A stretch of 64,000 nucleotides of DNA from Candidatus Poseidonia sp. (GTDB lineage Archaea; Thermoplasmatota; Poseidoniia; Poseidoniales; Poseidoniaceae), in contig JADHPT010000006.1 of assembly GCA_016778305.1 (NCBI GenBank), forward strand, positions 40,994 through 104,993. The letters run 5' to 3'. A program made the position numbers and the translations under genes. Below, piece by piece: positions 8,868 to 18,719 of the stretch (position 1 is the stretch's first letter; every line of letters begins with the position of its first letter). The notes beneath the pieces were generated by a model. That model saw nothing but the letters and a program-made list of their open reading frames with translations, searched no databases and was not told the DNA's origin.

Positions 8868-9716
8868 TCAGTTCGTCTCCTTATTACCCTTAGGGGCGTT
8901 ATTGAGGGTCGTTAAGTCGTGAATTCGTTGGCGGACTTGAGCAGGGGCTGGGACATTCGCAGCGATGAATGCATGCAGGCTGTCTGAGAGAACCAACATA
9001 GCCGATTCATAGTCTTCCTGAATCTCAGCGATGTCTGCCAGTCCCCATCGGGCCACGAGTTGCCCCGTGATGCTTTCAAGCCCGTTGGCTCGGTCCAGTG
9101 AATCGTTGTACAGGTCTTGGGCTGTATTGAATTCACCAAGAGTGGCTTGGCAGTGAGCAAGTTCAGCAACAGCTTCCATTTGACCAACTTCATCACGGAG
9201 TCGCGTCAGAAGTTCAAGTCGCTCGGTTCCAATGGCAATCGCAGTATCGTAGTCATGTTGGCGCTTTGCCACGGTCATCAAGAGGGCTAATCCGTAGGTG
9301 GTACCCTCCATGTCGTTGCGAGACTCTCGCAGACGTAGGGCACGTTGAGCAGAAGTCCTCGCTTCATCCAAATTATCCTCAGCAAGTTGAACCAGCGCGA
9401 TGTAGTGGTGAACGGCAGCAGCCAATCCAGCCCCGTCTTCCATATCCTCTGCCTCTTCTGCGAGTTGAAGGAAACTCTTCACGGAGGCGGTAATCAATTT
9501 CAGACTTTCAAAGCGAGCCCATCCACGTTCACTGTCGTTTTGGGCAACGGTCATGGCGTGATTTAGAAGTCGTTCAACGAGGGCTTCATCGTCCAATTCG
9601 TTGGCCAAGGGGATGAGGCGTAGAGCGAGCGATGTGTTGATGTGATCCATCGAACTTCCATCGGTGAGCATGGAAAGCACTTGGCGTGCGCGCTCGGGAG
9701 TAACATCGCTCTGCAT
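8868..9716 (-). CDS. TPR-repeat helical protein
   Basis: 282 residues, almost entirely helical, with tetratricopeptide-like units: AAAVHHYIALVQLAEDNLDEARTSAQRAL, ATYGL...HDYDTAIAIGTERLELL, AVAELAHCQATLGEFNTAQDLYNDSL and ADIAEIQEDYESAMLVLSDSLHAF. TPR proteins are protein-protein scaffolds, and no catalytic motif is visible. It sits between the SDR (9-nt gap) and the LLM oxidoreductase (47-nt gap), so it is probably co-transcribed; its partner is unknown. Confidence 0.75.
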   Translation of the reverse strand: MQSDVTPERARQVLSMLTDGSSMDHINTSLALRLIPLANELDDEALVERLLNHAMTVAQNDSERGWARFESLKLITASVKSFLQLAEEAEDMEDGAGLAAAVHHYIALVQLAEDNLDEARTSAQRALRLRESRNDMEGTTYGLALLMTVAKRQHDYDTAIAIGTERLELLTRLRDEVGQMEAVAELAHCQATLGEFNTAQDLYNDSLDRANGLESITGQLVARWGLADIAEIQEDYESAMLVLSDSLHAFIAANVPAPAQVRQRIHDLTTLNNAPKGNKETN

Positions 9717-9725
9717 TGTATCACC

Positions 9726-10541
9726 TCAAATCGAACGGAGACGACCACCGTCAACAGCGAGGCTGACGCCACGGATACCTCCCGATGCTGGGAGGCAAAG
9801 GTAGGTGACAGCACTGGCGGTTTCCAACGGATCGATCAGGCGACCGATGGGAACCTGGCCCAACCAACCCTCTCGAACTGCAGCAGCAGATTTCCCTGTC
9901 CGTTCCTGAATGGATGCAGACAGGTTACCGAGGCGTTCGGTATTGGTGAAGCCGGGAAGAACGTTGTTGATGGTGATGCAGGGCGCCAATTCGTTGGAGA
10001 GCGATTTCGCCCACGATGCCATGGCACCTCGAAGGGTGTTGGAAAGGCCAATGTTTGGGATCGGTTCTTTGACAGACGTTGAGATGATTTGAATAATCCT
10101 GCCAAATCCTTCGCCCTCCATACCGGGCACAGCGGCCTTCACGAGGGTGTGGGCAGCATGCAAGTGGCGCTTGAAGGGCGCCTCAAAGTCTTCAACCATG
10201 TTCTCCATCAAAGGTCCACCGGGAGGGCCCCCTGCGTTGTTGATGAGCACGTGAACCGGCCCGAGTGTTTCCACAGCTGATGCAAAGGCTGATTCCAAGC
10301 CGTCGGTCTCTTCGAGATCGAGCATCAAGGCTTGATGCCTCCCGGAACCCAATTCTCCTAATTCATCGCACAAGGCTGTCAAAACAGCGCCATTTCGTGA
10401 GCACACCGTAATGTCGGCTCCCGCTTTGGCCAGCATTTTTGCTATTGCTTCACCAATACCTTTGCTCGCGCCGCACACAAATGCGTGCTTGCCTTTCAGA
10501 GCAGTCGGTACAAATGGGTAGTCGCTACCGAGCAGGTCCAT
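9726..10541 (-). CDS. Atypical short-chain dehydrogenase/reductase lacking Tyr-x3-Lys
   Basis: 271-residue Rossmann-fold protein: GASKGIG (24-30), CSRN after strand beta2, NNAG (101-104) and ISTSV (Ser154/156). The canonical YxxxK is absent; the equivalent segment reads LSNTLR (166-171). This resembles the BKR-like SDR subgroup that departs from the classical tetrad. It may still bind NAD(P)H, but normal carbonyl reduction would need a different acid. It is adjacent to the formamidase-like hydrolase and the TPR gene on the same strand. Confidence 0.82.
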   Translation of the reverse strand: MDLLGSDYPFVPTALKGKHAFVCGASKGIGEAIAKMLAKAGADITVCSRNGAVLTALCDELGELGSGRHQALMLDLEETDGLESAFASAVETLGPVHVLINNAGGPPGGPLMENMVEDFEAPFKRHLHAAHTLVKAAVPGMEGEGFGRIIQIISTSVKEPIPNIGLSNTLRGAMASWAKSLSNELAPCITINNVLPGFTNTERLGNLSASIQERTGKSAAAVREGWLGQVPIGRLIDPLETASAVTYLCLPASGGIRGVSLAVDGGRLRSI

Positions 10542-10620
10542 GCTCTGCGGAGGTGGCCACAGGTCATAGGCGTTGGGTTCTCACTCCAAGAGGTTGGCTT
10601 TGCGTCTCGTGGATTTTTCT

Positions 10621-11412
10621 TCATAACCAATCGAGGATGGCGTTCAGTTGAACCAACCAATCATCGGAGGCGACATCGATGATGTCGTAGTGATTTCCTG
10701 GAAGCCAAACTTTCTGAACATCACAGCCTTTTGCTTTCATGACACGTGCATATGTCTCAGATTGCTCAATGGGAACGTCATCGTCAGCCTCGCCGTGGAA
10801 TAACAAGACCGAGGTTGCAGGTGGGTGGTTGACTGGATTCAGTTGCTCCCAAATCGTCGATGCTTCCTCGGGGGAGGCTCCTATCCAACATCGGACAGCA
10901 TCTCCGTCGTCGGATAACCGTGCGCGGTCCGCCCCGATGAGGTCGGTAAGCGGGGCTTGAGCAATTGATAGCCATGGTTTTCGCTCTGCTTTGGCACTCA
11001 TTAGCAAGGCCAATTGTCCACCAGCAGAATGGCCCATGACCATGGAGCGAGTGATGTCGATGCCAGGTAAGAGGGCGAGTTGACCCCAGGCTCTCATGAC
11101 GTCAGAGAGTGTGTCCATCCAAACGCCCTCGTTGCCTCTTGACCAACGCTTGAATTCAATATTCCAGGCCGCAACTCCTGCTTCGGCAAGGTCTTGGGCG
11201 ATGGGCTGCATCAAATCAAGACCGTATTCCTCTTTCCAAAAGCCACCGTGAATGAGCATGATGCAAGGTATGCCCTGGTCCTTTTGAAAGGCTGAAGGAT
11301 CGTCTGGCATGTACAGGTCAGCGAATTGCCATGGCTGTGCACCCCATTGCATCCGATCAACGGCCATGTTCAGTTCATGCAGCGTTGGCCTATCACGCTT
11401 GTGATATTTCAT
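10621..11412 (-). CDS. Alpha/beta hydrolase, kynurenine formamidase-like
   Basis: 263 residues. HGGFW (55-59) forms the oxyanion region characteristic of kynurenine formamidase (BNA7/AFMID) and carboxylesterases of that branch. The nucleophile is Ser129 in GHSAGG, with an acidic residue in FHGEADDDVP and the catalytic His in GNHYDIID near the C-terminus. Kynurenine formamidase hydrolyses N-formylkynurenine in tryptophan breakdown, which fits a cluster that also cleaves an aminated ring. No tryptophan dioxygenase or kynureninase is visible here, so the substrate is inferred. Confidence 0.78.
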   Translation of the reverse strand: MKYHKRDRPTLHELNMAVDRMQWGAQPWQFADLYMPDDPSAFQKDQGIPCIMLIHGGFWKEEYGLDLMQPIAQDLAEAGVAAWNIEFKRWSRGNEGVWMDTLSDVMRAWGQLALLPGIDITRSMVMGHSAGGQLALLMSAKAERKPWLSIAQAPLTDLIGADRARLSDDGDAVRCWIGASPEEASTIWEQLNPVNHPPATSVLLFHGEADDDVPIEQSETYARVMKAKGCDVQKVWLPGNHYDIIDVASDDWLVQLNAILDWL

Positions 11413-11523
11413 GCAGGCGAAGGGCTTTCAAACGATATTCCGTAGCCGGAACGTGCCAGACTTCAGCGACGTCAGGGTTTCTGATGGCAAAAGTCATGCT
11501 GAATGCTCAAGGTTGGATTCTTG

Positions 11524-12210
11524 ATGAAGGACAAACAACAAGCCATCATCGCCCTGATTCTGGTAGGCCTTGCTCCTACCGCCTCTATCCTCGCCTCATT
11601 TGGTTCAGGCAATGGATTGGCCGGTCAAATCGCCTGGTTTGGGAGTAAAGTGTGGATGTTAGGTCTGCCAATGCTGTGGCACCTTTCCATCGATAAGAAA
11701 GCCTTGTCCTGGTCCAAGCCAACTCAAGGTGGAATTGCGATGGCAACCGGCATGGGGCTTGTGTTTTCCGTTGTGATGGTTCTTGCATGGTTCTTGGTTG
11801 GAGAATCACGGGTCGACAAGGATGAATTCCGTACTACACTCGAACCCTTCGGGCTCACTGTGGCCAGCACGTACATCGCAGCAGCCGTCTTCTGGACGCT
11901 TGGAAATTCTGTTCTTGAGGAATATGTTTTTCGATGGTTCTTAGTTGAAAAAGGCGAAGTTCTCTTCGGCCCTGGTTGGACAACAATTTTACTTTCAGCA
12001 GCCATCTTTGTCCTTCATCACTTCTTTGCGCTTTGGTTCTTGGGATTCTCGCTTTCAGCGAATCTTCTTGCATGTGCAGGCCTCTTCATTGGCGGGGCTG
12101 CCTTCAGTTGGCTTTACGTACGCTACCGTAGCATCTGGATTCCGTACATCACGCACGCTCTGTGTGATATCGTGGTATTCGGCGTGGGCTATATGCTCCT
12201 CTTCAACTGA
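11524..12210 (+). CDS. CPBP-family intramembrane metalloprotease
   Basis: 228 residues from ATG 11524 (an in-frame ATG at 11503 adds seven). It has about six to seven hydrophobic segments. The CAAX-protease/bacteriocin-processing (CPBP, ABI) motifs are in order: EEYVFRW (the EExxxR site), FVLHH in the next helix, and a C-terminal HALCD. Members are glutamate/histidine intramembrane endopeptidases that process prenylated or membrane proteins. It is monocistronic, divergent from the formamidase and convergent with aspS. Confidence 0.85.
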   Translation: MKDKQQAIIALILVGLAPTASILASFGSGNGLAGQIAWFGSKVWMLGLPMLWHLSIDKKALSWSKPTQGGIAMATGMGLVFSVVMVLAWFLVGESRVDKDEFRTTLEPFGLTVASTYIAAAVFWTLGNSVLEEYVFRWFLVEKGEVLFGPGWTTILLSAAIFVLHHFFALWFLGFSLSANLLACAGLFIGGAAFSWLYVRYRSIWIPYITHALCDIVVFGVGYMLLFN

Positions 12211-12242
12211 GCGGACCCATTCCACGCTGCTAGGATGTTTGT

Positions 12243-13649
12243 TCAGGGGCTCACGCGACGTCGGTCCCGTGGGAAGAGAACCGTTTCTCGAACGTTCTTT
12301 GCTCCCGTAAGTTTCATCAAAATACGTTCAACGCCAAGTCCCCATCCAGCGTGTGGAGGGACGCCATGGCGGAATCCTGCAACATAGAATTCGAATTCTT
12401 CAGGGTCCAATTCCATGTCCTTGAGATTTTCAACGAGGACGTCCATTCTATGTTCACGTTGTCCACCTGATGTCAGTTCATCCCTTCCGAAATTCAGGTC
12501 AAATCCGCGACTAAGTTGCTTTCCAGTTGACCCTCGTTCGCCCTCGACATGATGGATGTAGAAGGGTTTGAGGTCCATTGGCCAGCGAGGAAGGAAGTAG
12601 AATTGCGGCAAGTCTTCAGCGAGCAGGTCTGAATTTTCTGCGTCGATATCGTCGCCCCATTCGATGCTGCCACCTTTTGCTTTGATGGTTGCAATGGCAT
12701 CGCAATACGAGAGTCTTGGGAATGGGAGTTCAGGAACAATGACCTCAATGGGCTCTTCTTCCTGAGTGGCTCGGTAGGCGTTGATCGTATCGATGTGGGC
12801 CATGCAAGCATCGTCTTGTGAAACCGACTTCCAAATGTGATGAATCATCCTTTCGAGAACGCCCATGACGTCATCATCGTTCGCCCATGAACACTCGATG
12901 TCAAAGGATATGAATTCGTTGAGGTGACGGTATGTATCGTGCTTTTCTGCTCGGAATGCAGGCCCTACTTCGAAGACTCGTTCCAATCCACCTGACATGC
13001 AGAGTTGCTTGTACAATTGTGGGGATTGATTGAGGAATGCAGGGGTTTCAAAGTACATCATTGGGAAGAGGTCCGTGCCTCCTTCGGTTGCCGTTGCAAC
13101 AATCTTTGGAGTGTGGGTTTCAAAGAATCCTTCTGCGATCAACGCTTCTCTTCCGTACTGCAGAACCTTGCCTCGGAGGCGGAACATGGCGTTCACCTGG
13201 GCTCTTCGAAGGTCGAGGAATCGGTTGTCCAATCGGGTGTCAAGTGCGACATGAACGGTATCGGTAACGCCGAGGGGAAGCGGTGCTTCTGCACGTGCTA
13301 TGACGGTCACGGAAGTGGCTACGACTTCGTAAGCGGGAGGTGGGGTTGGCTCTCCTTCTTTGGTCTTGGGAGGTCGCTTTTGAGATACAGTACCGGTGAA
13401 CTGCAAGGTTGATTCTCGTGTCATACGCTGAACCATATCAAGTGCTTCATCCCCAACGTTGTCGCCTTTCAGAAAGACTTGTGTTGTCCCCGTTCCGTCC
13501 CGAAGGTCAACAAAGCAGATGGCTCCTTTTCCACGGTTTGCTTCCATGAAGCCAGCGATGGTGACTTCTTGGTCGATTAAATCGGCACCTAAGCGTTGGA
13601 TTTCGCCCATGGTGTGCGTCCTGTAGGCGGTAGGGTGCCAAGTGGTCAT
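12243..13649 (-). CDS. aspS: Aspartyl-tRNA synthetase (archaeal type)
   Basis: 468 residues from ATG 13649 ([16 protein letters not shown]). An OB-fold anticodon-binding domain (~residues 15-125, [27 protein letters not shown]) precedes the class II catalytic core: motif 2 is [18 protein letters not shown] and motif 3 [26 protein letters not shown] and the short C-terminus are archaeal/eukaryal rather than bacterial. A 37-residue in-frame extension up to 13760 is Arg/His-rich and unlike the family. Whether it also charges tRNA-Asn cannot be decided here. Confidence 0.95.
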   Translation of the reverse strand: MTTWHPTAYRTHTMGEIQRLGADLIDQEVTIAGFMEANRGKGAICFVDLRDGTGTTQVFLKGDNVGDEALDMVQRMTRESTLQFTGTVSQKRPPKTKEGEPTPPPAYEVVATSVTVIARAEAPLPLGVTDTVHVALDTRLDNRFLDLRRAQVNAMFRLRGKVLQYGREALIAEGFFETHTPKIVATATEGGTDLFPMMYFETPAFLNQSPQLYKQLCMSGGLERVFEVGPAFRAEKHDTYRHLNEFISFDIECSWANDDDVMGVLERMIHHIWKSVSQDDACMAHIDTINAYRATQEEEPIEVIVPELPFPRLSYCDAIATIKAKGGSIEWGDDIDAENSDLLAEDLPQFYFLPRWPMDLKPFYIHHVEGERGSTGKQLSRGFDLNFGRDELTSGGQREHRMDVLVENLKDMELDPEEFEFYVAGFRHGVPPHAGWGLGVERILMKLTGAKNVRETVLFPRDRRRVSP

Positions 13650-13812
13650 GGCCGTGGGGTCACGGTGGAGAACATGAAGGATTCGCTGCCTTCTGCTCCT
13701 CCTTGTGACGTGAATGCTCACTTGGCTCGCCCGATGCTGATGGGTCGTGGATGATTCCATCTTGTGGCCAATTGTCCCGAAATCTCTTGAACGGTGTCCT
13801 GTTGGTTAGTCC

Positions 13813-16800
13813 ATGACGAGGCAATCTGTTCGGGCCCTAACCTGTGTCGCCCTCCTGCTCTTGATGAGTGCCTCACCGCTCCTGTCAACGGCTTCTGCTC
13901 ATTCCTCCATCCTTTTGAGTGTCGATACCAATCATGTTGTGATGTCGCCAGGTGAATCGGCCAATATCACGCTGTCGATCAGGAACAATGCCTCGAGCAT
14001 AGAATCCTACGACATCACGTTTGACGATAGCAACCTCTCCGAGTATTGGGAGGTCATTACAACCGATACGGTGGTCAACAATGTCTTTCCAACATGGTCA
14101 AAGAACACCACGATCATCGTCCGTTTGAGTGAAGGCGCTACCGTCAGCGACAGTGGAGAATTCACGCTGACAGCAACCGAGCCAGATGCAGATGTATCGA
14201 CCTCTCTTTCGGTCTATGTGACGGTAGCCCCAGCCTACCACCCCTCGCTCGAGGCGACAGGCAACGGTTTGACACGATTGCTCGCTGGAGCGAGTACCAA
14301 TCTCACCTTCGATGCTTCGAACCTTGGAACCGTCACGGATACCTTCCTGCTCGATGTTGAAGTTCAACCCGACCTTGCGTCGTGGTGGGCGAACCATACG
14401 AACGGGACCTCGGGAAATACTACCGGTGGTAATTCATCAGATAACGGGACAGGCGACAATACGTCATCCAACGTGACGGCTTCAAATTTGAGCTTGCTCA
14501 TGTACGGTAATAGTTACACGGGGGCGAACGGACTTGCTTCTCTGGTCGACGGTATTCTCGATCAGTCAGGTTACAACGGTGCGGTGGATGCAAATGTTGG
14601 TGGAGGCATGAAACTTCCACAACACTGGCAGAATCTTGCCACGCCAAGCAACCAATGGAATACCAGTCTTCGCTCGAACCAGTGGGATTATGTCATTCTT
14701 CAAGACCAAAGTCAGGTGCCGTCCTTCCCGACTACGGAACCGACGTGGCAAGACAGCAAGAATGCTTCAGTAAATCTCAGTGCTGAGATTGAAGCAGAAG
14801 GCAGCGAAACCTTCCTCTTCATGACATGGGGTTATCGTGATGGAGATTCTCTCAACAGTTTCAACAACAATTACACCGCTATGCAATCTCGCCTCACCGA
14901 GGGCTATACACGCTATGCAGAAAACATCTCAACAGCCGGTCACAATGTTTGGATGGCCCCGGTCGGACTCGCGTACAAGAATGTCCATGACGCTGTTGTC
15001 GCTGATGGTGACGATCCTACGCTCTCGGGGAATCTCTTCTACGATCTCTACACCTCAGACGGAAGCCACCCCTCTCTTACCGGTTCCTATCTCAGTGCCT
15101 GCGTCATCTTCTCAAGCATGACCGGCGACCTCTGTTCTGCTAGCAACGATTCGGTAGCTATCAACGCCACAATCAAGTTGGAACTGCAACAAGTAGCCGA
15201 CGATACGGTCTTCAACCAAACAACTGGGATGTCCTATTACCCTTGGGAAATCACAGGAACATCAGCCTTCGGCATGGGGTCCAGTATTCCAAACGGCTGG
15301 TACCTTCAATGGGACGATGATGAATTGAGCCAGATACCAGCAGGTGGCAGTGAAACAGCAACCCTTTCAGTAACAATTCCCGCTGACGCAGAGCCTGATT
15401 TCTACGGTTACCGATTGACGATGGGGTCAACCAACGGCAACATCACCACCTCCACCATCGTCGTGATTGAGGTCGTAGCGGAACCAGCACTTTCCTTGGC
15501 CTTCCTACGACAGACCGACGATTTCCTTCCCGCCGGCAGTACGGTAAGCGCCGTGCAGGTTACCAATACTGGGAATACGAAGCTGGATGTGAGTTGGGAC
15601 CTTACCACCTCTCCCACAACAGGTTCCGCGTGCACGCCTTCGCTTGTGAGTGCAGAAACCCAGAATCTCCTGCCTGATGCTGTCACGAACCTTTCCTTCA
15701 TGCTCGATGTTCATGAATCGGCAGATAGTTCGGATCAATGCTCGTTGACGCTCACGGCAACACTTCACGATAACGGTGTAAGCACCATGCTTGAAGAATT
15801 GAATTTCATTGTTGAAATCGATGAGGCGGTCAATTTCTCACTCGCAGGGCCTATCAACACGGTTGATATCGTACCTTCTGAGGGGAAAAATTACGAGATT
15901 CGTTTGTCCAACCACGGAAGTGATCAGGCTCTCTTTTTCCTCGATGTCAATGAAAGCCTTGGTCTCGACACCGTTCTCGTCACAGCGTCCGGCGTGAGTA
16001 TTGGGCCAGGCGATGTCGGTACGTGGACGGTTCATACTAAAGGGGACGCTTCGCTTTCAGGACTTCGGATGCAAACCTTCTCGGTGACTTATGCTGGCCA
16101 TACCGAGGTGTTGGATGTAGAAGTCAATCTGCTTGAGGTTGCCTCATTCTCTATCAGCGCTGGTTCCGAAGACCGTCTCCTCATTCAACCCGGTCAGAAT
16201 GAAACGATGCAAGTCAATCTCACCAATACGGGGACAACCAATCTATCACTCTCGCTTTCGCTGTTGAATCTCCCAGCAGACGTGTCGGTTACAATGACAG
16301 AAACAGCCATTCTTCTCGGCCATGGTGAATCTCAAGAAGTAAACATCACCTTTGTCGCTCAGACGGGCGCGCTGGCCGCAACAACTGAAATCGAACTTCG
16401 CGTCGCTGAATCCGGGAGTTCGCAGTCGCTGCTCATTGACCTGATCGTCGTGGACAGGGAAGATGTCTTGGTGACCAGCCTACAGGGGCACCTCTTCGCT
16501 CATCCGCTCTCATCAGAAACCATGAGCGTGGAAGTCATCAATTTGGGAACCGCCACGGAGATATTTGTTGTCGATTGGTCCACCACCTCGAGTTCATCTT
16601 GGTTTGAATTCACACGTACACGCTCATCCCTCACACTTGCTCCAGGTGCTTCAGAAACGGTTGAACTGAGCGTTGTCGAGACAGCTCCCGGTGCACCCCC
16701 CGAGGGCCTCGTTTACACGTTTTCTGTGACCTCAAGCACCAACCCGAGCAACACTGATTCACTCGACGTCACGGTGCAACCTGCTGCTGCTGGTGCCAAC

Positions 16801-17802
16801 ATCACGGCACTGGTCGAGAATGCGGAAGCACGCCCCGGAGAAACCATTTACGGGACGGTGACCGTGACCAATACAGGCAATGTTGAGGATACACTTTCCA
16901 TCTCGACGCTAGGTGTCGATTGTGGTCTTGATACCAACGTTACCTTGGGTGCAGGCCTCTCATCGTCCGCTTTGGGATGGTCATGCATTCTTCCCAGCGA
17001 TGCTCTAGCAGGTCAACAAGCCATCACCTTCCGAGCTGTGAGCAGCATGCGAAGCAATGTCGCCGATGAATATTCAATCCTCTATTCGGTGGAGCCCGAT
17101 TGGCCAGCCAATACCCTGGTCGCCCTGAGTTTTGATGAGGCGAAAGTGAGTCTTGGAGTTGACAGTTCAACCACAACGGTTGTGACATTGCAAAATCTCG
17201 GCAATACAGAGGTCACTGGGACGCTGGATGTCGTCGGCGAAGACATGGGTTTAATCTTGCTTGAATGGATGCGTCTGACAGACCAGGAAGCGACCAATGA
17301 TTACACATTGACGGCTGGTTCAAGCATTGATTTCAAACTCACAATCATCTCGAATACCGCGCGAACGGGCAGTGCAGACATCACAGTTCGAGCGACATCA
17401 TCCGCTGCAGGCGTGATCACCAGTGACGAATCCGTAGCCCTCCAAATCGAGATTGAGGGTCCCGCGCTTCCGCCGAATGGATTGGCGTTGCCTCTAGGTC
17501 TTTCAGTGAGTCAACCCGTCACCCTCGGCGTCATGGGTGTTGGTTGGTTGGCCGCCTTGGTGCTGCTCCAACTCCGCCGCCGTTCATCGCCTCACGGAGA
17601 CGATGAAGATTCTACTGATGACTCTGAAGAAGTTGAGGATGTGGAAGAAGAACAACTCGGTTACAATGAATGCCGCCTCGATGGCGACAACAAGGTCAAC
17701 TGTCCAACCTGCGATGCTCGTCTCGGCGTTCCTCGGGGAAGCGCCCCTCCGTTCCGATTCACGTGCCCAAAGTGCGAGAACAAGATTCGTGTTGTCGAGT
17801 GA
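13813..17802 (+). CDS. Giant surface protein: NEW3/CARDB-type repeats with inserted SGNH hydrolase domain, TM anchor and cytoplasmic zinc ribbon
   Basis: 1329 residues. A signal peptide (LTCVALLLLMSASPLLSTASA) leads into Ig-like NEW3/CARDB-type modules (PGESANITLSIRN style). Within the second module (~residues 190-520), after an Asn/Gly/Thr linker, sits an SGNH/GDSL hydrolase domain of DUF4886 type: nucleophile motif YGNSYTGAN, WDYVILQDQSQ, and DGSHPSLTGSY with the Asp-x-x-His pair. The Ig-like fold then resumes (NGWYLQW...IPAGGSETATLSV) and several more modules follow. One TM helix near residue 1240 and an acidic tail end in a CPTC...CPKC zinc ribbon that should lie in the cytosol. It may hydrolyse surface or environmental glycan/lipid esters. 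Confidence 0.85.
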   Translation: MTRQSVRALTCVALLLLMSASPLLSTASAHSSILLSVDTNHVVMSPGESANITLSIRNNASSIESYDITFDDSNLSEYWEVITTDTVVNNVFPTWSKNTTIIVRLSEGATVSDSGEFTLTATEPDADVSTSLSVYVTVAPAYHPSLEATGNGLTRLLAGASTNLTFDASNLGTVTDTFLLDVEVQPDLASWWANHTNGTSGNTTGGNSSDNGTGDNTSSNVTASNLSLLMYGNSYTGANGLASLVDGILDQSGYNGAVDANVGGGMKLPQHWQNLATPSNQWNTSLRSNQWDYVILQDQSQVPSFPTTEPTWQDSKNASVNLSAEIEAEGSETFLFMTWGYRDGDSLNSFNNNYTAMQSRLTEGYTRYAENISTAGHNVWMAPVGLAYKNVHDAVVADGDDPTLSGNLFYDLYTSDGSHPSLTGSYLSACVIFSSMTGDLCSASNDSVAINATIKLELQQVADDTVFNQTTGMSYYPWEITGTSAFGMGSSIPNGWYLQWDDDELSQIPAGGSETATLSVTIPADAEPDFYGYRLTMGSTNGNITTSTIVVIEVVAEPALSLAFLRQTDDFLPAGSTVSAVQVTNTGNTKLDVSWDLTTSPTTGSACTPSLVSAETQNLLPDAVTNLSFMLDVHESADSSDQCSLTLTATLHDNGVSTMLEELNFIVEIDEAVNFSLAGPINTVDIVPSEGKNYEIRLSNHGSDQALFFLDVNESLGLDTVLVTASGVSIGPGDVGTWTVHTKGDASLSGLRMQTFSVTYAGHTEVLDVEVNLLEVASFSISAGSEDRLLIQPGQNETMQVNLTNTGTTNLSLSLSLLNLPADVSVTMTETAILLGHGESQEVNITFVAQTGALAATTEIELRVAESGSSQSLLIDLIVVDREDVLVTSLQGHLFAHPLSSETMSVEVINLGTATEIFVVDWSTTSSSSWFEFTRTRSSLTLAPGASETVELSVVETAPGAPPEGLVYTFSVTSSTNPSNTDSLDVTVQPAAAGANITALVENAEARPGETIYGTVTVTNTGNVEDTLSISTLGVDCGLDTNVTLGAGLSSSALGWSCILPSDALAGQQAITFRAVSSMRSNVADEYSILYSVEPDWPANTLVALSFDEAKVSLGVDSSTTTVVTLQNLGNTEVTGTLDVVGEDMGLILLEWMRLTDQEATNDYTLTAGSSIDFKLTIISNTARTGSADITVRATSSAAGVITSDESVALQIEIEGPALPPNGLALPLGLSVSQPVTLGVMGVGWLAALVLLQLRRRSSPHGDDEDSTDDSEEVEDVEEEQLGYNECRLDGDNKVNCPTCDARLGVPRGSAPPFRFTCPKCENKIRVVE

Positions 17803-18588
17803 TCACAGTTTTTGGGCCACGAGCAAAAATGCAGTATGGCCAAACGGTCCGTTGACAGGACGCATTCCACCACGAGATGCTCTGCCCCATTCTCGTTCCA
17901 TCAACTCTCCAGCCCATTCCACATGGAGTCCCGCCGTCTCACATGCTTCCCAGGCTGCCTCGAGTTGGGAAGTGACAGGGCAATAGCAGGCCAATCTGCC
18001 GCCTTTCGACAGGCATTCAACAACCGCTGAGATGGCGGGCGGGTGGTCGGGAAGATCAAGAATGATGGCGTCATACGTCGGGTGGAGGGCTTTGACTGCC
18101 TCAACGGATTGCTCAATGGTACCTTCGACATGGTGATGTTTCGGGAATTCTTGCCAGAGGCTCTTGGCACGCCGTAGATTTTCAAGCCCGACTTCTGCGT
18201 GTTCTCGCCGAGGTTCAACAGTCGTGTGGATTCCACTGCCTCCCAGAGCCCGTGCGATGTGAAGTGAGAGGCCAGCACTTCCAATGCCAGCTTCCAACAC
18301 GGCATCGCCCGAGCCTATGCCCAAGCGTGCGATGAAAAATCCAGCATCTTTTGCGCTGATGGTCTGTGCCCGACGAAGCATGCCCTTGCTGAGTTCAGGG
18401 AGTCGTGCAGGTAAACGACGCAACTCTTTTTGGCCGATTGTAACAGTTTCTCCAACAGCCACCTCACCGAGTGCCTTTTCCGGATCAAAGACACCCAATC
18501 CTTTGATTTTCGTTGAACCACTCGTCATTTCGACGACGTGAACCTTTCCGTTTTCTTCCATGAGAACGGCCCACTGTTCACTGCTCAT
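17803..18588 (-). CDS. trmI: tRNA (adenine-58 or -57/58, N1)-methyltransferase
   Basis: 261 residues. The N-terminal small beta domain (GSTKIKGLGVFDPEKAL, VTIGQKELRRLPARLPEL) is followed by an AdoMet-binding Rossmann domain with motif I EAGIGSAGLSLHIARALGG, IHTTVEPRREHAEVG and the catalytic-region strand YDAIILDLPD. This matches archaeal TrmI, which makes m1A at positions 57/58 of tRNA for T-loop stability. The C-terminal VEWAGELMEREW...GGMRPVNG also fits. It is convergent with the surface protein and its ATG is at 18588. Confidence 0.92.
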   Translation of the reverse strand: MSSEQWAVLMEENGKVHVVEMTSGSTKIKGLGVFDPEKALGEVAVGETVTIGQKELRRLPARLPELSKGMLRRAQTISAKDAGFFIARLGIGSGDAVLEAGIGSAGLSLHIARALGGSGIHTTVEPRREHAEVGLENLRRAKSLWQEFPKHHHVEGTIEQSVEAVKALHPTYDAIILDLPDHPPAISAVVECLSKGGRLACYCPVTSQLEAAWEACETAGLHVEWAGELMEREWGRASRGGMRPVNGPFGHTAFLLVAQKL

Positions 18589-18645
18589 GGCTCAATGGGG
18601 GCATCGTTTTGTCATAAGGATATCTTGAAAACACCTCGCGGAGGT

Positions 18646-18665
18646 TCAAAAAATAACTTTAAGAG
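18646..18665 (+). promoter_or_regulatory. Candidate promoter of the CxxC surface protein
   Basis: An A-rich element reading into AATAACTTTAAG lies ~60-70 nt before ATG 18720 in the 131-bp divergent gap with trmI. A second AT element (GATATACTG, near 18694) is closer to the start. Either could serve as TATA box; the choice is uncertain. Confidence 0.35.
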
Positions 18666-18719
18666 GCCCTCAGCCCACAAAGCGGGTAGTTGATATACTG
18701 CCCCCATACTGCATAATTC

